DNA of 64,000 bases, taken from assembly GCF_021369635.1 (NCBI RefSeq), contig NZ_JAJNBZ010000001.1, forward strand, positions 186,001 through 250,000, read 5' to 3'. The translations under genes were made by a program, and so were the position numbers. The DNA comes from Paenibacillus profundus (GTDB taxonomy: Bacteria > Bacillota > Bacilli > Paenibacillales > Paenibacillaceae). How positions within the stretch are numbered: position 1 is the first letter of the stretch; the number at the start of each line of letters is the position of its first letter. Below, one piece after another: positions 10,165-17,156 of this stretch. The notes under the pieces are model-generated. The model had not been told where the DNA came from and ran no database searches. It worked only from the letters and a program-made list of their open reading frames with translations.

Positions 10165-11052
10165 GTGATACATTGTGAAGGCCTCGTTAAAATTTATAAG
10201 ACCGAAGATATTGAAGTAGTGGCCCTGCAAGGCTTGAACTTATCGGTGAAGCAAGGCGAGCTGATGGCCATCATTGGGAACAGCGGGAGCGGGAAATCAA
10301 CCTTGCTCAACATCCTCGGCGGATTGGATCGTCCGTCCGCCGGGGCAGTCCGGGTAGGGAAGTGGGATCTGCTCAAGATTACCGAAGAGCAGTTAGTTGA
10401 GTACAAGCGCGATACGGTCGGGTTCATCTGGCAGAACAATGCCCGCAACCTGCTTCCGTATTTGACCGCGCTGGAAAATGTAGAAGTGCCGATGATGTTG
10501 TCGGGGAAGCTGGATCGCAAATATGCAAAAGAGCTGCTTGAATGGGTGGGGCTCGGGCATCGCATGAACAACAAGCTGCACCAGCTGTCCGGAGGGGAGC
10601 AGCAGCGGGTCGCCATCGCGATCTCGCTCTCGAACCGGCCGCAGTTGCTGCTGGCCGACGAACCGACGGGCTCCGTGGATACGCAGACGTCAGACATGAT
10701 TATGAACATATTCCGGCGAATGAGCTCAGAGCTTGGGGTAACCGTCGTAATCGTAACGCATGATCTATCGTTGGCGGGGAAGGTGGACCGTGTCGTTGCG
10801 ATTCGAGACGGCCTGACCAGCACAGAGTTCATTAAACGCAATCCGAATTTGAATTCGGATGGAGGTGAGGATGAACAGATTGCCGGGCAGGGGCTGCAGG
10901 AGCTGCATGAAGCATATGTCGTCGTTGATCGTGTCGGCCGCTTGCAGGTGCCAAAAGAATATTTGGATGCTCTCCACATCCAAGACAAGGCTTCTATGGA
11001 ATTAGACGGAGACAAGATTATTATCCGCACACCGAAAGAGTTGGAGGGGTAA
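10165..11052 (+). CDS. ABC transporter ATPase with C-terminal AbrB-like domain
   Basis: This 295-residue protein has a complete ABC domain: Walker A GNSGSGKST (38-46), Q-loop GFIWQ (86-90), signature LSGGEQQRV (141-149), Walker B LLLADEP (161-167) and VTHD. After an acidic linker, residues 251-291 read like a SpoVT/AbrB swapped-hairpin domain, with VDRVGRLQVPKEYL at 254-267 followed by DGDKIIIRTP. This tail is not part of normal MacB/LolD ATPases. The GTG start at 10165 follows GGAGAGGAG. It is the second ATPase of the operon, so the transporter may use a heterodimer. The role of the tail is unknown; DNA binding or dimerisation are both possible. Confidence 0.9.
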   Translation: MIHCEGLVKIYKTEDIEVVALQGLNLSVKQGELMAIIGNSGSGKSTLLNILGGLDRPSAGAVRVGKWDLLKITEEQLVEYKRDTVGFIWQNNARNLLPYLTALENVEVPMMLSGKLDRKYAKELLEWVGLGHRMNNKLHQLSGGEQQRVAIAISLSNRPQLLLADEPTGSVDTQTSDMIMNIFRRMSSELGVTVVIVTHDLSLAGKVDRVVAIRDGLTSTEFIKRNPNLNSDGGEDEQIAGQGLQELHEAYVVVDRVGRLQVPKEYLDALHIQDKASMELDGDKIIIRTPKELEG

Positions 11053-11056
11053 CCTG

Positions 11057-12547
11057 ATGAATCGAAAGAAATGGGTACGCAAGTTGTTGATGGTTACGTT
11101 GACGTTAACCATGATTTTCCCGCTGCTGGCTGCGTGCAGCAACAAAAATGACGTGGAACCTGGTCAAGAGCGCGTTCTGCGCATCGGGGTTCTGTATGGT
11201 GGGTACGGCGGTGACGACACCTACTTCCGCCAGCAATATACCGACGTATACGAATATGCGAACAAAGGCATTCGCATTGAGATTGTTCCAGCTATAGATG
11301 CAAGTGAACAGCGTTATGACAATCCTGCGGATGGGCCTAGAAAAGAGCCTGACCGTGCCGAAGCTTTGAAGAAGATCATGACATCCGCCAATCCAGTCGA
11401 CATCGTCGTAACGGATGCCAGTCAGTTCCGCAATCTTGTGCAGGACGGTATGCTGAAGCAGCTGGATCCACTTATTCAGCAAGACAAATTCGATACAAGC
11501 GATTATGTTCCGACCGTTATTGACGGCATCAAGGCGATGGGTGACAGCAACCTGTACGGTTTGGCACCGACTTTTTATTCTCAGGCATTATTCTATAACA
11601 AGACCATGTTCCAAGAAGCAGGCGTCAATCTGCCGACTGACAATATGACATGGGAAGATATGTTCACCTTGGCACGACGCGTGTCCAAAGGGGAAGGCGC
11701 GGATCGACAATATGGATTCTCATTTAACCGCTACAGAGGCGGCGAGCCGTTCTGGGACATTATCCAAATCTACAATCCACCGTTGAACCTGCGGGTAGTC
11801 GATGAAAAAGGCGAGAGGATGACGGTCAATTCGCCGAAGTGGGAAACGGTGATGTCCACATTTGCGAAATTAGTGAGCGAGAAAGTTATTCCTGGCGGCG
11901 ACAATCAAGACATGGACATGTCTGGAGGCGGTGAGGAATACAATCCGTACAGCCACGACAGCTTCTTGTCTGGACACGTAGGGATGGTTATTGGAGAGTA
12001 CTCCTATATCAATTCTGATTTGGCAGATGCGATGAAAAATGCGGAAAAAATCAAAGGCTTCAAAAAATTCGATTGGGATGTCGTGACGGTGCCTTCTCAT
12101 CCGGAAGCGCCGGGAGTTGCCGGCGGCGTATCATTGAACAACATATTCTCCATTAACCAAAAAGCGCCTAATCCGGATGATGCTTGGGACTTCATCAAAT
12201 TTGTAAACAGCGAAGATTGGGCAAAGATTCGCTCTCGCAGCAGCTGGGAGATGGTTGCCCGCAAGAAATTCATTACACCGAAGGATGGCGCTAACTTCAA
12301 CATTGCAGCCTTCTATACGGTCAAACCAGTACCTCCGACAAGTGCGGATCCGAACGAATTGTTCATTCAGATGCCGAATGCATGGCAGGTGCAGGAGCCT
12401 GGACAGACCTTGTTCAAAGACGTAGTCAGCGGCAAAAAAACATCTGCTGATGCATTGAAAGAATGGGAGACCGAAGGTAATCAAATATTGCAGCAGCTTA
12501 AAAAGAACTCGAAAGACCCCGTTCAAGGCAACGTATACGGCGATTAA
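11057..12547 (+). CDS. Family 1 extracellular solute-binding lipoprotein
   Basis: This 496-residue protein has a signal peptide with lipobox LLAAC (cysteine at residue 27) and the features of a family 1, sugar-type, solute-binding protein (DFIKFVNS near the C-terminus, repeated AxxFxxxV elements). It would be lipid-anchored outside the membrane. A GGAGGGG site overlaps the stop codon of the upstream ATPase gene, so it is the fifth gene of that operon. This is unexpected, because binding proteins normally serve importers with MalF/MalG-type permeases, not FtsX-type exporters. It may act as a sensor or a partner of the adaptor. A terminator follows. Confidence 0.9.
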   Translation: MNRKKWVRKLLMVTLTLTMIFPLLAACSNKNDVEPGQERVLRIGVLYGGYGGDDTYFRQQYTDVYEYANKGIRIEIVPAIDASEQRYDNPADGPRKEPDRAEALKKIMTSANPVDIVVTDASQFRNLVQDGMLKQLDPLIQQDKFDTSDYVPTVIDGIKAMGDSNLYGLAPTFYSQALFYNKTMFQEAGVNLPTDNMTWEDMFTLARRVSKGEGADRQYGFSFNRYRGGEPFWDIIQIYNPPLNLRVVDEKGERMTVNSPKWETVMSTFAKLVSEKVIPGGDNQDMDMSGGGEEYNPYSHDSFLSGHVGMVIGEYSYINSDLADAMKNAEKIKGFKKFDWDVVTVPSHPEAPGVAGGVSLNNIFSINQKAPNPDDAWDFIKFVNSEDWAKIRSRSSWEMVARKKFITPKDGANFNIAAFYTVKPVPPTSADPNELFIQMPNAWQVQEPGQTLFKDVVSGKKTSADALKEWETEGNQILQQLKKNSKDPVQGNVYGD

Positions 12548-12580
12548 TGACAGCCGCTGCAAGCAAGTAATACCAAGCGA

Positions 12581-12627
12581 AGAATCGGTGAGTATCGCGA
12601 ATAGCGGGCTTGCCGATTCTTTTTTGC
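12581..12627 (+). terminator. Terminator of the five-gene ABC operon
   Basis: AGAATCGG pairs with CCGATTCT across a loop of about 25 bases, followed by TTTTTT. Confidence 0.85.
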
Positions 12628-12649
12628 TGTTCTTGGGAATAGTAGAAAA

Positions 12650-12685
12650 TGCGTGTTCAAAAGGTGACTTTTTGAACGACCTCTA
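12650..12685 (+). repeat. Family A repeat, copy A2 (short form)
   Basis: TGCGTGTTCAAAAGGTG and ACTTTTTGAACGACCTCTA are the two ends of family A joined directly, with no interior. They form a hairpin with a GTTCAAAA/TTTTGAAC stem. It lies between the ABC operon terminator and a small gene. Confidence 0.75.
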
Positions 12686-12723
12686 GAAATGACAATCGAC
12701 GTACACGAAAGGAGGACCATCCA

Positions 12724-12888
12724 GTGCACTGGGTATATTGGGGCAAGCTGTACGATACGAAATTTCAAGCACGCTGTTTGCTGGAGCGATTAGAACACGA
12801 TGCATGGATATATGGGTACGATACACTCCAAGAGATTGAAGTATTTCGTTCACGTAAAGGCAAGTATGGCGTTCGTTTCGTCCCCTGA
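12724..12888 (+). CDS. Small hypothetical protein (54 aa)
   Basis: This reading frame starts with GTG at 12724, seven bases after a near-perfect AAAGGAGGA site (12708-12716), and ends with TGA at 12886. The product starts MHWVYWGKLYDTKF and is rich in aromatic and charged residues, with no signal peptide or membrane helix. I do not recognise the family. The excellent ribosome binding site is the main evidence that it is a real gene. It lies between repeat A2 and the tRNA promoter and reads the same way as its neighbours. Confidence 0.65.
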   Translation: MHWVYWGKLYDTKFQARCLLERLEHDAWIYGYDTLQEIEVFRSRKGKYGVRFVP

Positions 12889-12928
12889 ATATGGAATCCG
12901 AATTTCGTAAGTTTTTTTGTAATTTCCC

Positions 12929-12958
12929 TTGACTGTTCATATATCGATGTTGTATACT
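12929..12958 (+). promoter_or_regulatory. Sigma-A promoter of the tRNA cluster
   Basis: TTGACT (12929-12934) and TATACT (12953-12958) are separated by 18 bases, and the tRNA-fMet gene begins 39 bases downstream. Both hexamers are near consensus. Confidence 0.8.
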
Positions 12959-12996
12959 AGTACTTGTCGCTGCTGAAACAACACTTTAAATAATGT

Positions 12997-13073
<77 letters not shown>

Positions 13074-13102
13074 ACTTACAATTTTCATAAACAACGGCGT
13101 AC

Positions 13103-13179
13103 GGGCCCTTAGCTCAGTTGGTCAGAGCGGTCGGCTCATAACCGATTGGTCGTGGGTTCGAGTCCCTCAGGGCCCACCA
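13103..13179 (+). tRNA. tRNA with CAT anticodon (Ile-lysidine type or elongator Met)
   Basis: This 77-nt cloverleaf has acceptor GGGCCCT/AGGGCCC and an encoded CCA. The anticodon loop CTCATAA carries CAT. The body resembles minor isoleucine tRNAs, whose C34 is modified to lysidine by TilS, more than the usual Bacillus elongator Met tRNA, which has a TTCATAC loop. Sequence alone cannot settle the charging identity. Confidence 0.9.
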
Positions 13180-13214
13180 GAATCCGTTGTTTTCAAAGAT
13201 TCATAGCTTAATAC

Positions 13215-13300
13215 GCCGGGGTGGCGGAATTGGCAGACGCACAGGACTTAAAATCCTGCGGTAGGTGACTACCGTACCGGTTCGATCCCGGTCCTCGGCA
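13215..13300 (+). tRNA. tRNA-Leu (TAA), copy 1, CCA not encoded
   Basis: This 86-nt class II tRNA has a long variable arm (GGTAGGTGACTACC). The acceptor stem is GCCGGGG/CCTCGGC with discriminator A at 13300. The anticodon loop reads TTAAA, giving TAA. The following bases are TAT rather than CCA, so the 3' end must be added by nucleotidyltransferase. Copy 2 at 13852 is nearly identical and does encode CCA. Confidence 0.95.
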
Positions 13301-13341
13301 TATCAACACTTTAGAAAAGTGTTATTAATTCGAAATTTATA

Positions 13342-13384
13342 AGAAGTCCTATGTGGTAAAATCCACGTTAGGGCTTTTTTTCTT
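13342..13384 (+). terminator. Terminator after first tRNA-Leu
   Basis: AAGTCCTATGTGG pairs with CCACGTTAGGGCTT, followed by a run of seven T. It closes the three-tRNA unit. Confidence 0.85.
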
Positions 13385-13509
13385 ATCATTAAGCAATATT
13401 TAAGCTATCACTAAACGCGGTTTCCTGTAGTTTGCAGCGGCTCATGCTCTCCTCTGTTCCCCGATTGGATTCAAAGCAAGGGTTATTCATGTCGCAGTTC
13501 CTTATGTTA

Positions 13510-13759
13510 ATGAATGCGGAGATGAAAGTTATGATAAAGAAGAAAATATGGTATATCATTGGCTTTTCAGTCGTTATTGTATCCGTTTTTTGGTTATTTC
13601 TCTAATAATGATACTTTGAAAATCATAGTACTCATAACTGGATGTTCTATTATGGCTATTCTTCGAATTGTTCTCTACATTTTTAAAAAAAGGGAGAAGA
13701 AAGAGCCCCCCCGCCTAGATAGCTTAACGAAGCGTCTCAGCGGCGGCCTGCAGTGTTGA
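13510..13759 (+). pseudogene. Small two-helix membrane protein gene, apparently frameshifted
   Basis: A frame opening with ATG at 13510 encodes a lysine-rich start and one hydrophobic helix (IWYIIGFSVVIVSVFWLFL), then stops at TAA near 13603. In the next frame the coding character continues: a second hydrophobic helix (IIVLITGCSIMAILRIVLYI), a basic tail with KKREKKE, and a stop at 13757-13759. A single-base change near 13590-13605 would join the two. The whole lies between the two tRNA-Leu copies, in a 551-bp gap with no other gene. It may instead be two tiny peptides or non-coding. Confidence 0.4.
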
Positions 13760-13851
13760 TTCCACATAATGGCGAAGTTTTTATCGGATGCTACGGTTGA
13801 CGATTAGTGAAGAAAGATGATATATTGATTGATGCTAATACATACATTTAC

Positions 13852-13940
13852 GCCGGGGTGGCGGAATTGGCAGACGCACAGGACTTAAAATCCTGCGGTA
13901 GGTGACTACCGTACCGGTTCGATCCCGGTTCTCGGCACCA
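13852..13940 (+). tRNA. tRNA-Leu (TAA), copy 2, CCA encoded
   Basis: This 89-nt gene is identical to 13215-13300 except for one base in the 3' acceptor strand (TCTCGGC instead of CCTCGGC, giving a G-U pair), plus an encoded CCA. No separate strong promoter is evident just upstream. A terminator follows at 13955. Confidence 0.96.
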
Positions 13941-13954
13941 TTAGTAGACAATGA

Positions 13955-13999
13955 GACTCCTTCAACGGTCTGTTTCCGAACAGCGAGTGAAGGAGTTTT
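13955..13999 (+). terminator. Terminator after second tRNA-Leu
   Basis: ACTCCTTCA pairs with TGAAGGAGT across a loop of about 24 bases, followed by TTTTT. Confidence 0.8.
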
Positions 14000-14038
14000 T
14001 GACTTATTCTATTTATAGTCAAAGAGAGGAAGATTATC

Positions 14039-14740
14039 GTGAGTGTACTGGTACATAATGATTGGGCGGAGCTGCTCCATGATGAGGTAAGAAAGCCTTA
14101 TTTTAAGCAGCTGTGGGGATGGTTGAAGCAGGAGTATGAGCAAAATGTCGTGTATCCTCCATTTGAACACATTTTTTCTGCCTTGCAATATACGTCTTAT
14201 GAGGATACGAAGGTCGTCATTGTCGGACAAGACCCGTATCATGGGCCCGGGCAAGCCCATGGGCTGAGCTTCTCTGTTCAACCCGGTGTGAAGATTCCGC
14301 CTTCGCTGCAAAATATGTTGAAAGAGAGCGCTGCTGACGTTGGAACGACAATGCCAGACCATGGCTATTTAGCCCCATGGGCCAAACAAGGCGTCATGAT
14401 GCTGAACACGGCGCTGACTGTCTATCAAGGTCAGGCGGCTTCCCACCGTGGCAAAGGTTGGGAAATGTTCACTGATCGCGTCATTCAGCTCTTGAATGAA
14501 CGTGAACGTCCCGTGGTCTTCGTGCTGTGGGGTTCACACGCACAGGCGAAGCTCAGTATGATTGATGCGAATCGGCACGGGATCGTCAAAGGGCCGCATC
14601 CAAGCCCGCTCTCCGCGCACCGCGGATTTTTTGGCAGCAAGCCGTTCTCGAAAGTAAACACGTATTTGCGGCAGTTCGGCGAACCTGAAATTGAGTGGCA
14701 GCTTCCTGCGATGGAAGCGATACGTCAGCAATCATTTTAA
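14039..14740 (+). CDS. ung: Uracil-DNA glycosylase, family 1
   Basis: This 233-residue enzyme removes uracil from DNA to start base-excision repair. The catalytic water-activating motif [18 protein letters not shown] lies near residues 62-79, and the DNA-intercalating loop [10 protein letters not shown] is near 187, both diagnostic of family 1. The GTG start follows AGAGAGGA by about nine bases. It stands alone between tRNA genes, with terminators on both sides. Normal length. Confidence 0.97.
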   Translation: MSVLVHNDWAELLHDEVRKPYFKQLWGWLKQEYEQNVVYPPFEHIFSALQYTSYEDTKVVIVGQDPYHGPGQAHGLSFSVQPGVKIPPSLQNMLKESAADVGTTMPDHGYLAPWAKQGVMMLNTALTVYQGQAASHRGKGWEMFTDRVIQLLNERERPVVFVLWGSHAQAKLSMIDANRHGIVKGPHPSPLSAHRGFFGSKPFSKVNTYLRQFGEPEIEWQLPAMEAIRQQSF

Positions 14741-14765
14741 TATTTATCGCGATTACGGCTTGAGC

Positions 14766-14813
14766 AAGACCCTGTTTCCATCGATTTGAGACGAACTGGA
14801 GATAGGGTCTTTA
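14766..14813 (+). terminator. Terminator of ung
   Basis: AGACCCTGTTTCCA pairs imperfectly with TGGAGATAGGGTCT, followed by TTATATT. Confidence 0.7.
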
Positions 14814-14848
14814 TATTGAATCTTAGATATCAATTTCCAAATTAGGGA

Positions 14849-14877
14849 TTGACTCAGACTAGAAAAATTGATATATT
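14849..14877 (+). promoter_or_regulatory. Promoter of tRNA-Val
   Basis: TTGACT (14849-14854) and TATATT (14872-14877) are spaced by 17 bases, 18 bases upstream of the mature tRNA-Val. Confidence 0.75.
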
Positions 14878-14895
14878 ATTAATTGCTTACGACCT

Positions 14896-14971
14896 GTTCT
14901 GATAGCTCAGTCGGGAGAGCACCATCTTGACAGGGTGGGGGTCGGCGGTTCGAGCCCGTCTCAGAACACCA
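14896..14971 (+). tRNA. tRNA-Val (GAC)
   Basis: This 76-nt cloverleaf has acceptor GTTCTGA/TCAGAAC, anticodon stem CCATC/GGTGG with loop TTGACAG (anticodon GAC), T-stem GGCGG/CCGTC, and encoded CCA. It is a single-gene unit with its own promoter and terminator. Confidence 0.95.
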
Positions 14972-14986
14972 TACTACATCTATTAG

Positions 14987-15021
14987 AACCCTTGAATTAA
15001 CCATATTCAAGGGTTTTTTTG
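14987..15021 (+). terminator. Terminator of tRNA-Val
   Basis: AACCCTTGAAT pairs with ATTCAAGGGTT, followed by a T run. Confidence 0.9.
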
Positions 15022-15055
15022 CATATTGTATACAGGTATCTAAGAGGGAGAGGAG

Positions 15056-15148
15056 ATGACAGGGCTGATTGTACTTTTGTTTGTTGGCTATCCTGCACTC
15101 ACCGCTGGGTTGTCTCTGATCGGCAGGCTGTTCGGACAACGGACATAA
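15056..15148 (+). CDS. Very small hydrophobic protein (30 aa)
   Basis: ATG at 15056 lies behind a purine-rich GAGGGAGAGGAG stretch. The 30-residue product is one hydrophobic helix (MTGLIVLLFVGYPALTAGLS) followed by a short basic tail GRLFGQRT, as in small membrane-anchored regulatory peptides. It starts right after the tRNA-Val terminator. No family recognised. Support comes from the ribosome binding site and the clear membrane-helix composition. Confidence 0.5.
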   Translation: MTGLIVLLFVGYPALTAGLSLIGRLFGQRT

Positions 15149-15276
15149 CCCCGATGCGAGTCCCTTCGTCTAAAATTCACTAATTGTTCATACATATGTA
15201 CATATGTATCATCTGGCAGCTGCCTTATACGGGTTGTTCGGATGAGATGAACATTGTGACGAGCGGAGGGAGAATG

Positions 15277-15438
15277 ATGGGCGGCATATTATTCGCATGG
15301 TTGATCGGACTGTTCGGCATTACGATTCTCGTCATCTGGGCGCTTATTCATATGGTCAGCAAAGACAGCATCCGGTATGATGAGCAGTTTGTGTGGAAAC
15401 GAGAGCTGAGTTCTGAAGCAAAGCAGGAAGAAGAGTAA
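15277..15438 (+). CDS. Small membrane protein (53 aa)
   Basis: The product has one membrane helix, FAWLIGLFGITILVIWALI, near its N-terminus, then a charged cytoplasmic-type tail ending in KQEEE. ATG at 15277 lies six bases after GGAGGG. An ATG one codon earlier is also possible, and a longer frame from 15184 lacks a good ribosome site. It is one of a group of small membrane genes here (15056, 15514 and, on the other strand, 15787). Function unknown. Confidence 0.6.
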   Translation: MGGILFAWLIGLFGITILVIWALIHMVSKDSIRYDEQFVWKRELSSEAKQEEE

Positions 15439-15513
15439 TGTTTAATTTTTCTTGAAAACGGTGACAATGGCATTGTAGTCATCCTATGAGTGGTTGAAGC
15501 GGAGGTCGGTCAG

Positions 15514-15705
15514 ATGAACAAACCGTGGCATCCCATCATTTATATGGTTGCAGTGGCCATTGTCGTTGTCGTGGTTTCAGGCTGTGTTGCGCTTGCAAAC
15601 GGTGCGCCCCGATATGAGTCCCCGGACTTGCCTAAACCCGTTCTTCCTAGTATACAGAGCGACGTATATCAAGCTCCGGTGCCGTCGGAAGTGTATGCAC
15701 CTTAA
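15514..15705 (+). CDS. Small membrane or lipid-anchored protein (63 aa)
   Basis: The protein begins with a hydrophobic segment, IIYMVAVAIVVVVVSGCVAL, whose VSGC resembles a lipobox, followed by a proline-rich external tail (PDLPKPVLPSI). ATG at 15514 follows GGAGG by eight bases; the GTG at 15490 is less likely. It may be a lipoprotein cut before the cysteine or a plain membrane anchor. No known family. A terminator follows at once. Confidence 0.6.
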   Translation: MNKPWHPIIYMVAVAIVVVVVSGCVALANGAPRYESPDLPKPVLPSIQSDVYQAPVPSEVYAP

Positions 15706-15722
15706 ATCCGACTATAATTGGT

Positions 15723-15778
15723 AAGGCCTTGTTCTGAATTTCTGACGTTAGGTCGTCTGCAGTAACAAGGCTTTTTTC
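15723..15778 (+). terminator. Terminator after the small membrane genes
   Basis: AAGGCCTTGTT pairs with AACAAGGCTT across a long loop, followed by TTTTT. Confidence 0.75.
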
Positions 15779-15786
15779 AATTCCTG

Positions 15787-15951
15787 TTATGATGCACTAC
15801 CTGTGTGCTCATCTTCTTCATGGGCATTAAGAAAGTTCTGTTCATCTTCCCATTTGCGTGAATAGGCTTGTCTGGTGACGTAGAGCAATAAGAAGACCAT
15901 TCCGATTACCATAATTACGACGGCGACAATGGTAGCTACAACCGGATCCAC
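15787..15951 (-). CDS. Small membrane protein (54 aa)
   Basis: On the minus strand a GTG start lies seven bases after GGGAGGG. The product has an N-terminal membrane helix (VVATIVAVVIMVIGMVFLLLY), then a charged tail with KWEDEQNF and EEDEHTG, giving an outside-in single-span protein. It converges on the terminator at 15723-15778. The composition and the strong ribosome site support a real gene. Function unknown. Confidence 0.65.
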   Translation of the reverse strand: MDPVVATIVAVVIMVIGMVFLLLYVTRQAYSRKWEDEQNFLNAHEEDEHTGSAS

Positions 15952-16101
15952 GGTTCATCCCTCCCTAACTATTTAATACTGAAGCGTTATTTATAACTGC
16001 ATATGAATAACTATACATGAAAACGATTTTTCTGTATAATATAGATTCATTTTAATCACACTTTTTATGTTTGTTAAGCGAATAATGATTAAGGATTAAG
16101 G

Positions 16102-16557
16102 ATGGTGCGTTACATGGCAGCAGAAGTGATTGAAGTTAAGACAGACGAGCAATTGCAGCAATGTCTGGAGATCCGCAAAGAAGTATTCGTTGATGAGCAA
16201 CAGGTTCCAATGGAAGATGAAATTGATGATTTAGATACACTTGACGCGAAGGCGAATCATATATTGCTACAGGTTGACGGTGAGATTGCTGCGACCGGCC
16301 GGATTAAATGGCTGGATGAATCGACCGCTAAAATGCAGCGGATTGCTGTTCGGAAGCCATATCGCGGTCATGGTATCGGGCGTTCGCTCATGCTTGCTCT
16401 AGAGCAGTTGGCTCGTTCCATGGGTGCGACAGCCAGTATTTTAGATGGACAGTGCCAAGCGGAAGGGTTCTACCAAATGCTCGGCTATCGTACGATATCG
16501 GAAGAGCCGTTCTATGACGCAGGAATTTTACATGTCCGCATGGAGAAAAAGCTGTAA
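16102..16557 (+). CDS. GNAT family N-acetyltransferase (YjcF-like)
   Basis: This 151-residue protein is a single GNAT domain. The acetyl-CoA pyrophosphate loop reads RKPYRGHGIGRSLM, and the usual YQMLGYRTISE element lies near the C-terminus. The N-terminal IRKEVFVDEQQVP is typical of the YjcF/ElaA-like group. The substrate is unknown. ATG at 16102 lies six bases after AAGGA; a second ATG at 16114 is possible. A TATAAT preceded by a TGAAAACG motif lies about 60 bases upstream. Its TAA stop is the first triplet of short repeat A3. Confidence 0.88.
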   Translation: MVRYMAAEVIEVKTDEQLQQCLEIRKEVFVDEQQVPMEDEIDDLDTLDAKANHILLQVDGEIAATGRIKWLDESTAKMQRIAVRKPYRGHGIGRSLMLALEQLARSMGATASILDGQCQAEGFYQMLGYRTISEEPFYDAGILHVRMEKKL

Positions 16558-16592
16558 GCGCGAGTTCAAAAAGTCCCTTTTTGAACTCGCAC
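16555..16592 (+). repeat. Family A repeat, copy A3 (short, perfect hairpin)
   Basis: TAA of the GNAT gene runs straight into GCGCGAGTTCAAAAAG, then TCC, then CTTTTTGAACTCGC. This gives a perfect 14-bp stem with a 3-base loop. It probably works as the transcription terminator of the gene. The ends match the outer parts of the long family A copies. Confidence 0.75.
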
Positions 16593-16730
16593 TAACGAGT
16601 GAATAGTCTCTGATAGATGCTTTAAAATGAGCACCTTCCGGGAAGAGTAACATAGAGTTCTGTTTGATTGGCATCCTTGATGCCCAAACGTAAAGCAGAA
16701 CCTGTAATTTACCCTTTAGGAGGTCATATC

Positions 16731-16961
16731 ATGGAATCGCGTGAAACTTTTGTTGCCGTGCAGAAAAATGGGGACGGGGACCTGACTGCATTTAAGACCG
16801 ACACGGGCAGAGTTATGGCTTACGATGAGGCGATGCATGCTGTTCAGTCAGGTCATATTGCCGGAGTGAACGTCTTTAAAGGTAAAGACGGCGGGATGTA
16901 TATTCGCGGTGATGCGGATGGCGACCCAACGAATAACTTAGATAACTTGCCTATGTTCTAA
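16731..16961 (+). CDS. DUF3892 family protein
   Basis: This 76-residue protein contains the conserved DUF3892 segments KNGDGDLTAFKTDTGRV, IAGVNVFKGKDG and IRGDADGDPTNNLDNLP. The family is common in Paenibacillus and Bacillus and has no assigned function. It is small, soluble and glycine/aspartate-rich, with no signal peptide. ATG at 16731 follows TAGGAGG by about seven bases. It is a single-gene unit closed by a strong terminator. Confidence 0.9.
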   Translation: MESRETFVAVQKNGDGDLTAFKTDTGRVMAYDEAMHAVQSGHIAGVNVFKGKDGGMYIRGDADGDPTNNLDNLPMF

Positions 16962-16966
16962 ATTCA

Positions 16967-17019
16967 AAAAACACCGGTGAGGATGCTGTCGTTATACGAC
17001 AGACCTCACCGGTGTTTTG
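16967..17019 (+). terminator. Terminator of the DUF3892 gene
   Basis: AAAACACCGGTGAGG pairs with CCTCACCGGTGTTTT, with an inner GTCGTTATACGAC hairpin in the loop. Usable in both directions. Confidence 0.9.
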
Positions 17020-17023
17020 TTAT

Positions 17024-17147
17024 CATTAAGGAATGATTAAGTACTGTGAAGCGATAAAGCGAAACCGAACCTTCCTTATGGTGATAAAACCAACCTCTAA
17101 ACGTGGTCGCTCAGCTCCGAATGGCCCCAATAGAGGTTTTCTCATAA
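17024..17147 (+). repeat. Family B dispersed repeat, copy B2
   Basis: This copy shares long blocks with 53327-53445: TAAGGAAT, TGTGAAGCG.TAAAGCGAA, ATTCCTT.TGG.GATAAAA, CACCTCTA, CACG.GGTCGCTCA, TAGAGGTTTTCTCAT. It shares shorter blocks with 5038-5160. It lies between convergent genes, with no terminal inverted repeats that I can see and no coding potential. Confidence 0.75.
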
Positions 17148-17156
17148 TCGTTAGAG

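Noticed and set aside
13385-13480. Possible fourth family B copy after the first tRNA-Leu terminator
   Set aside because: Only the first block (ATTAAGCAATATTTAAG) and a CGCGG/GGCTCA hint match; spacing is not kept.
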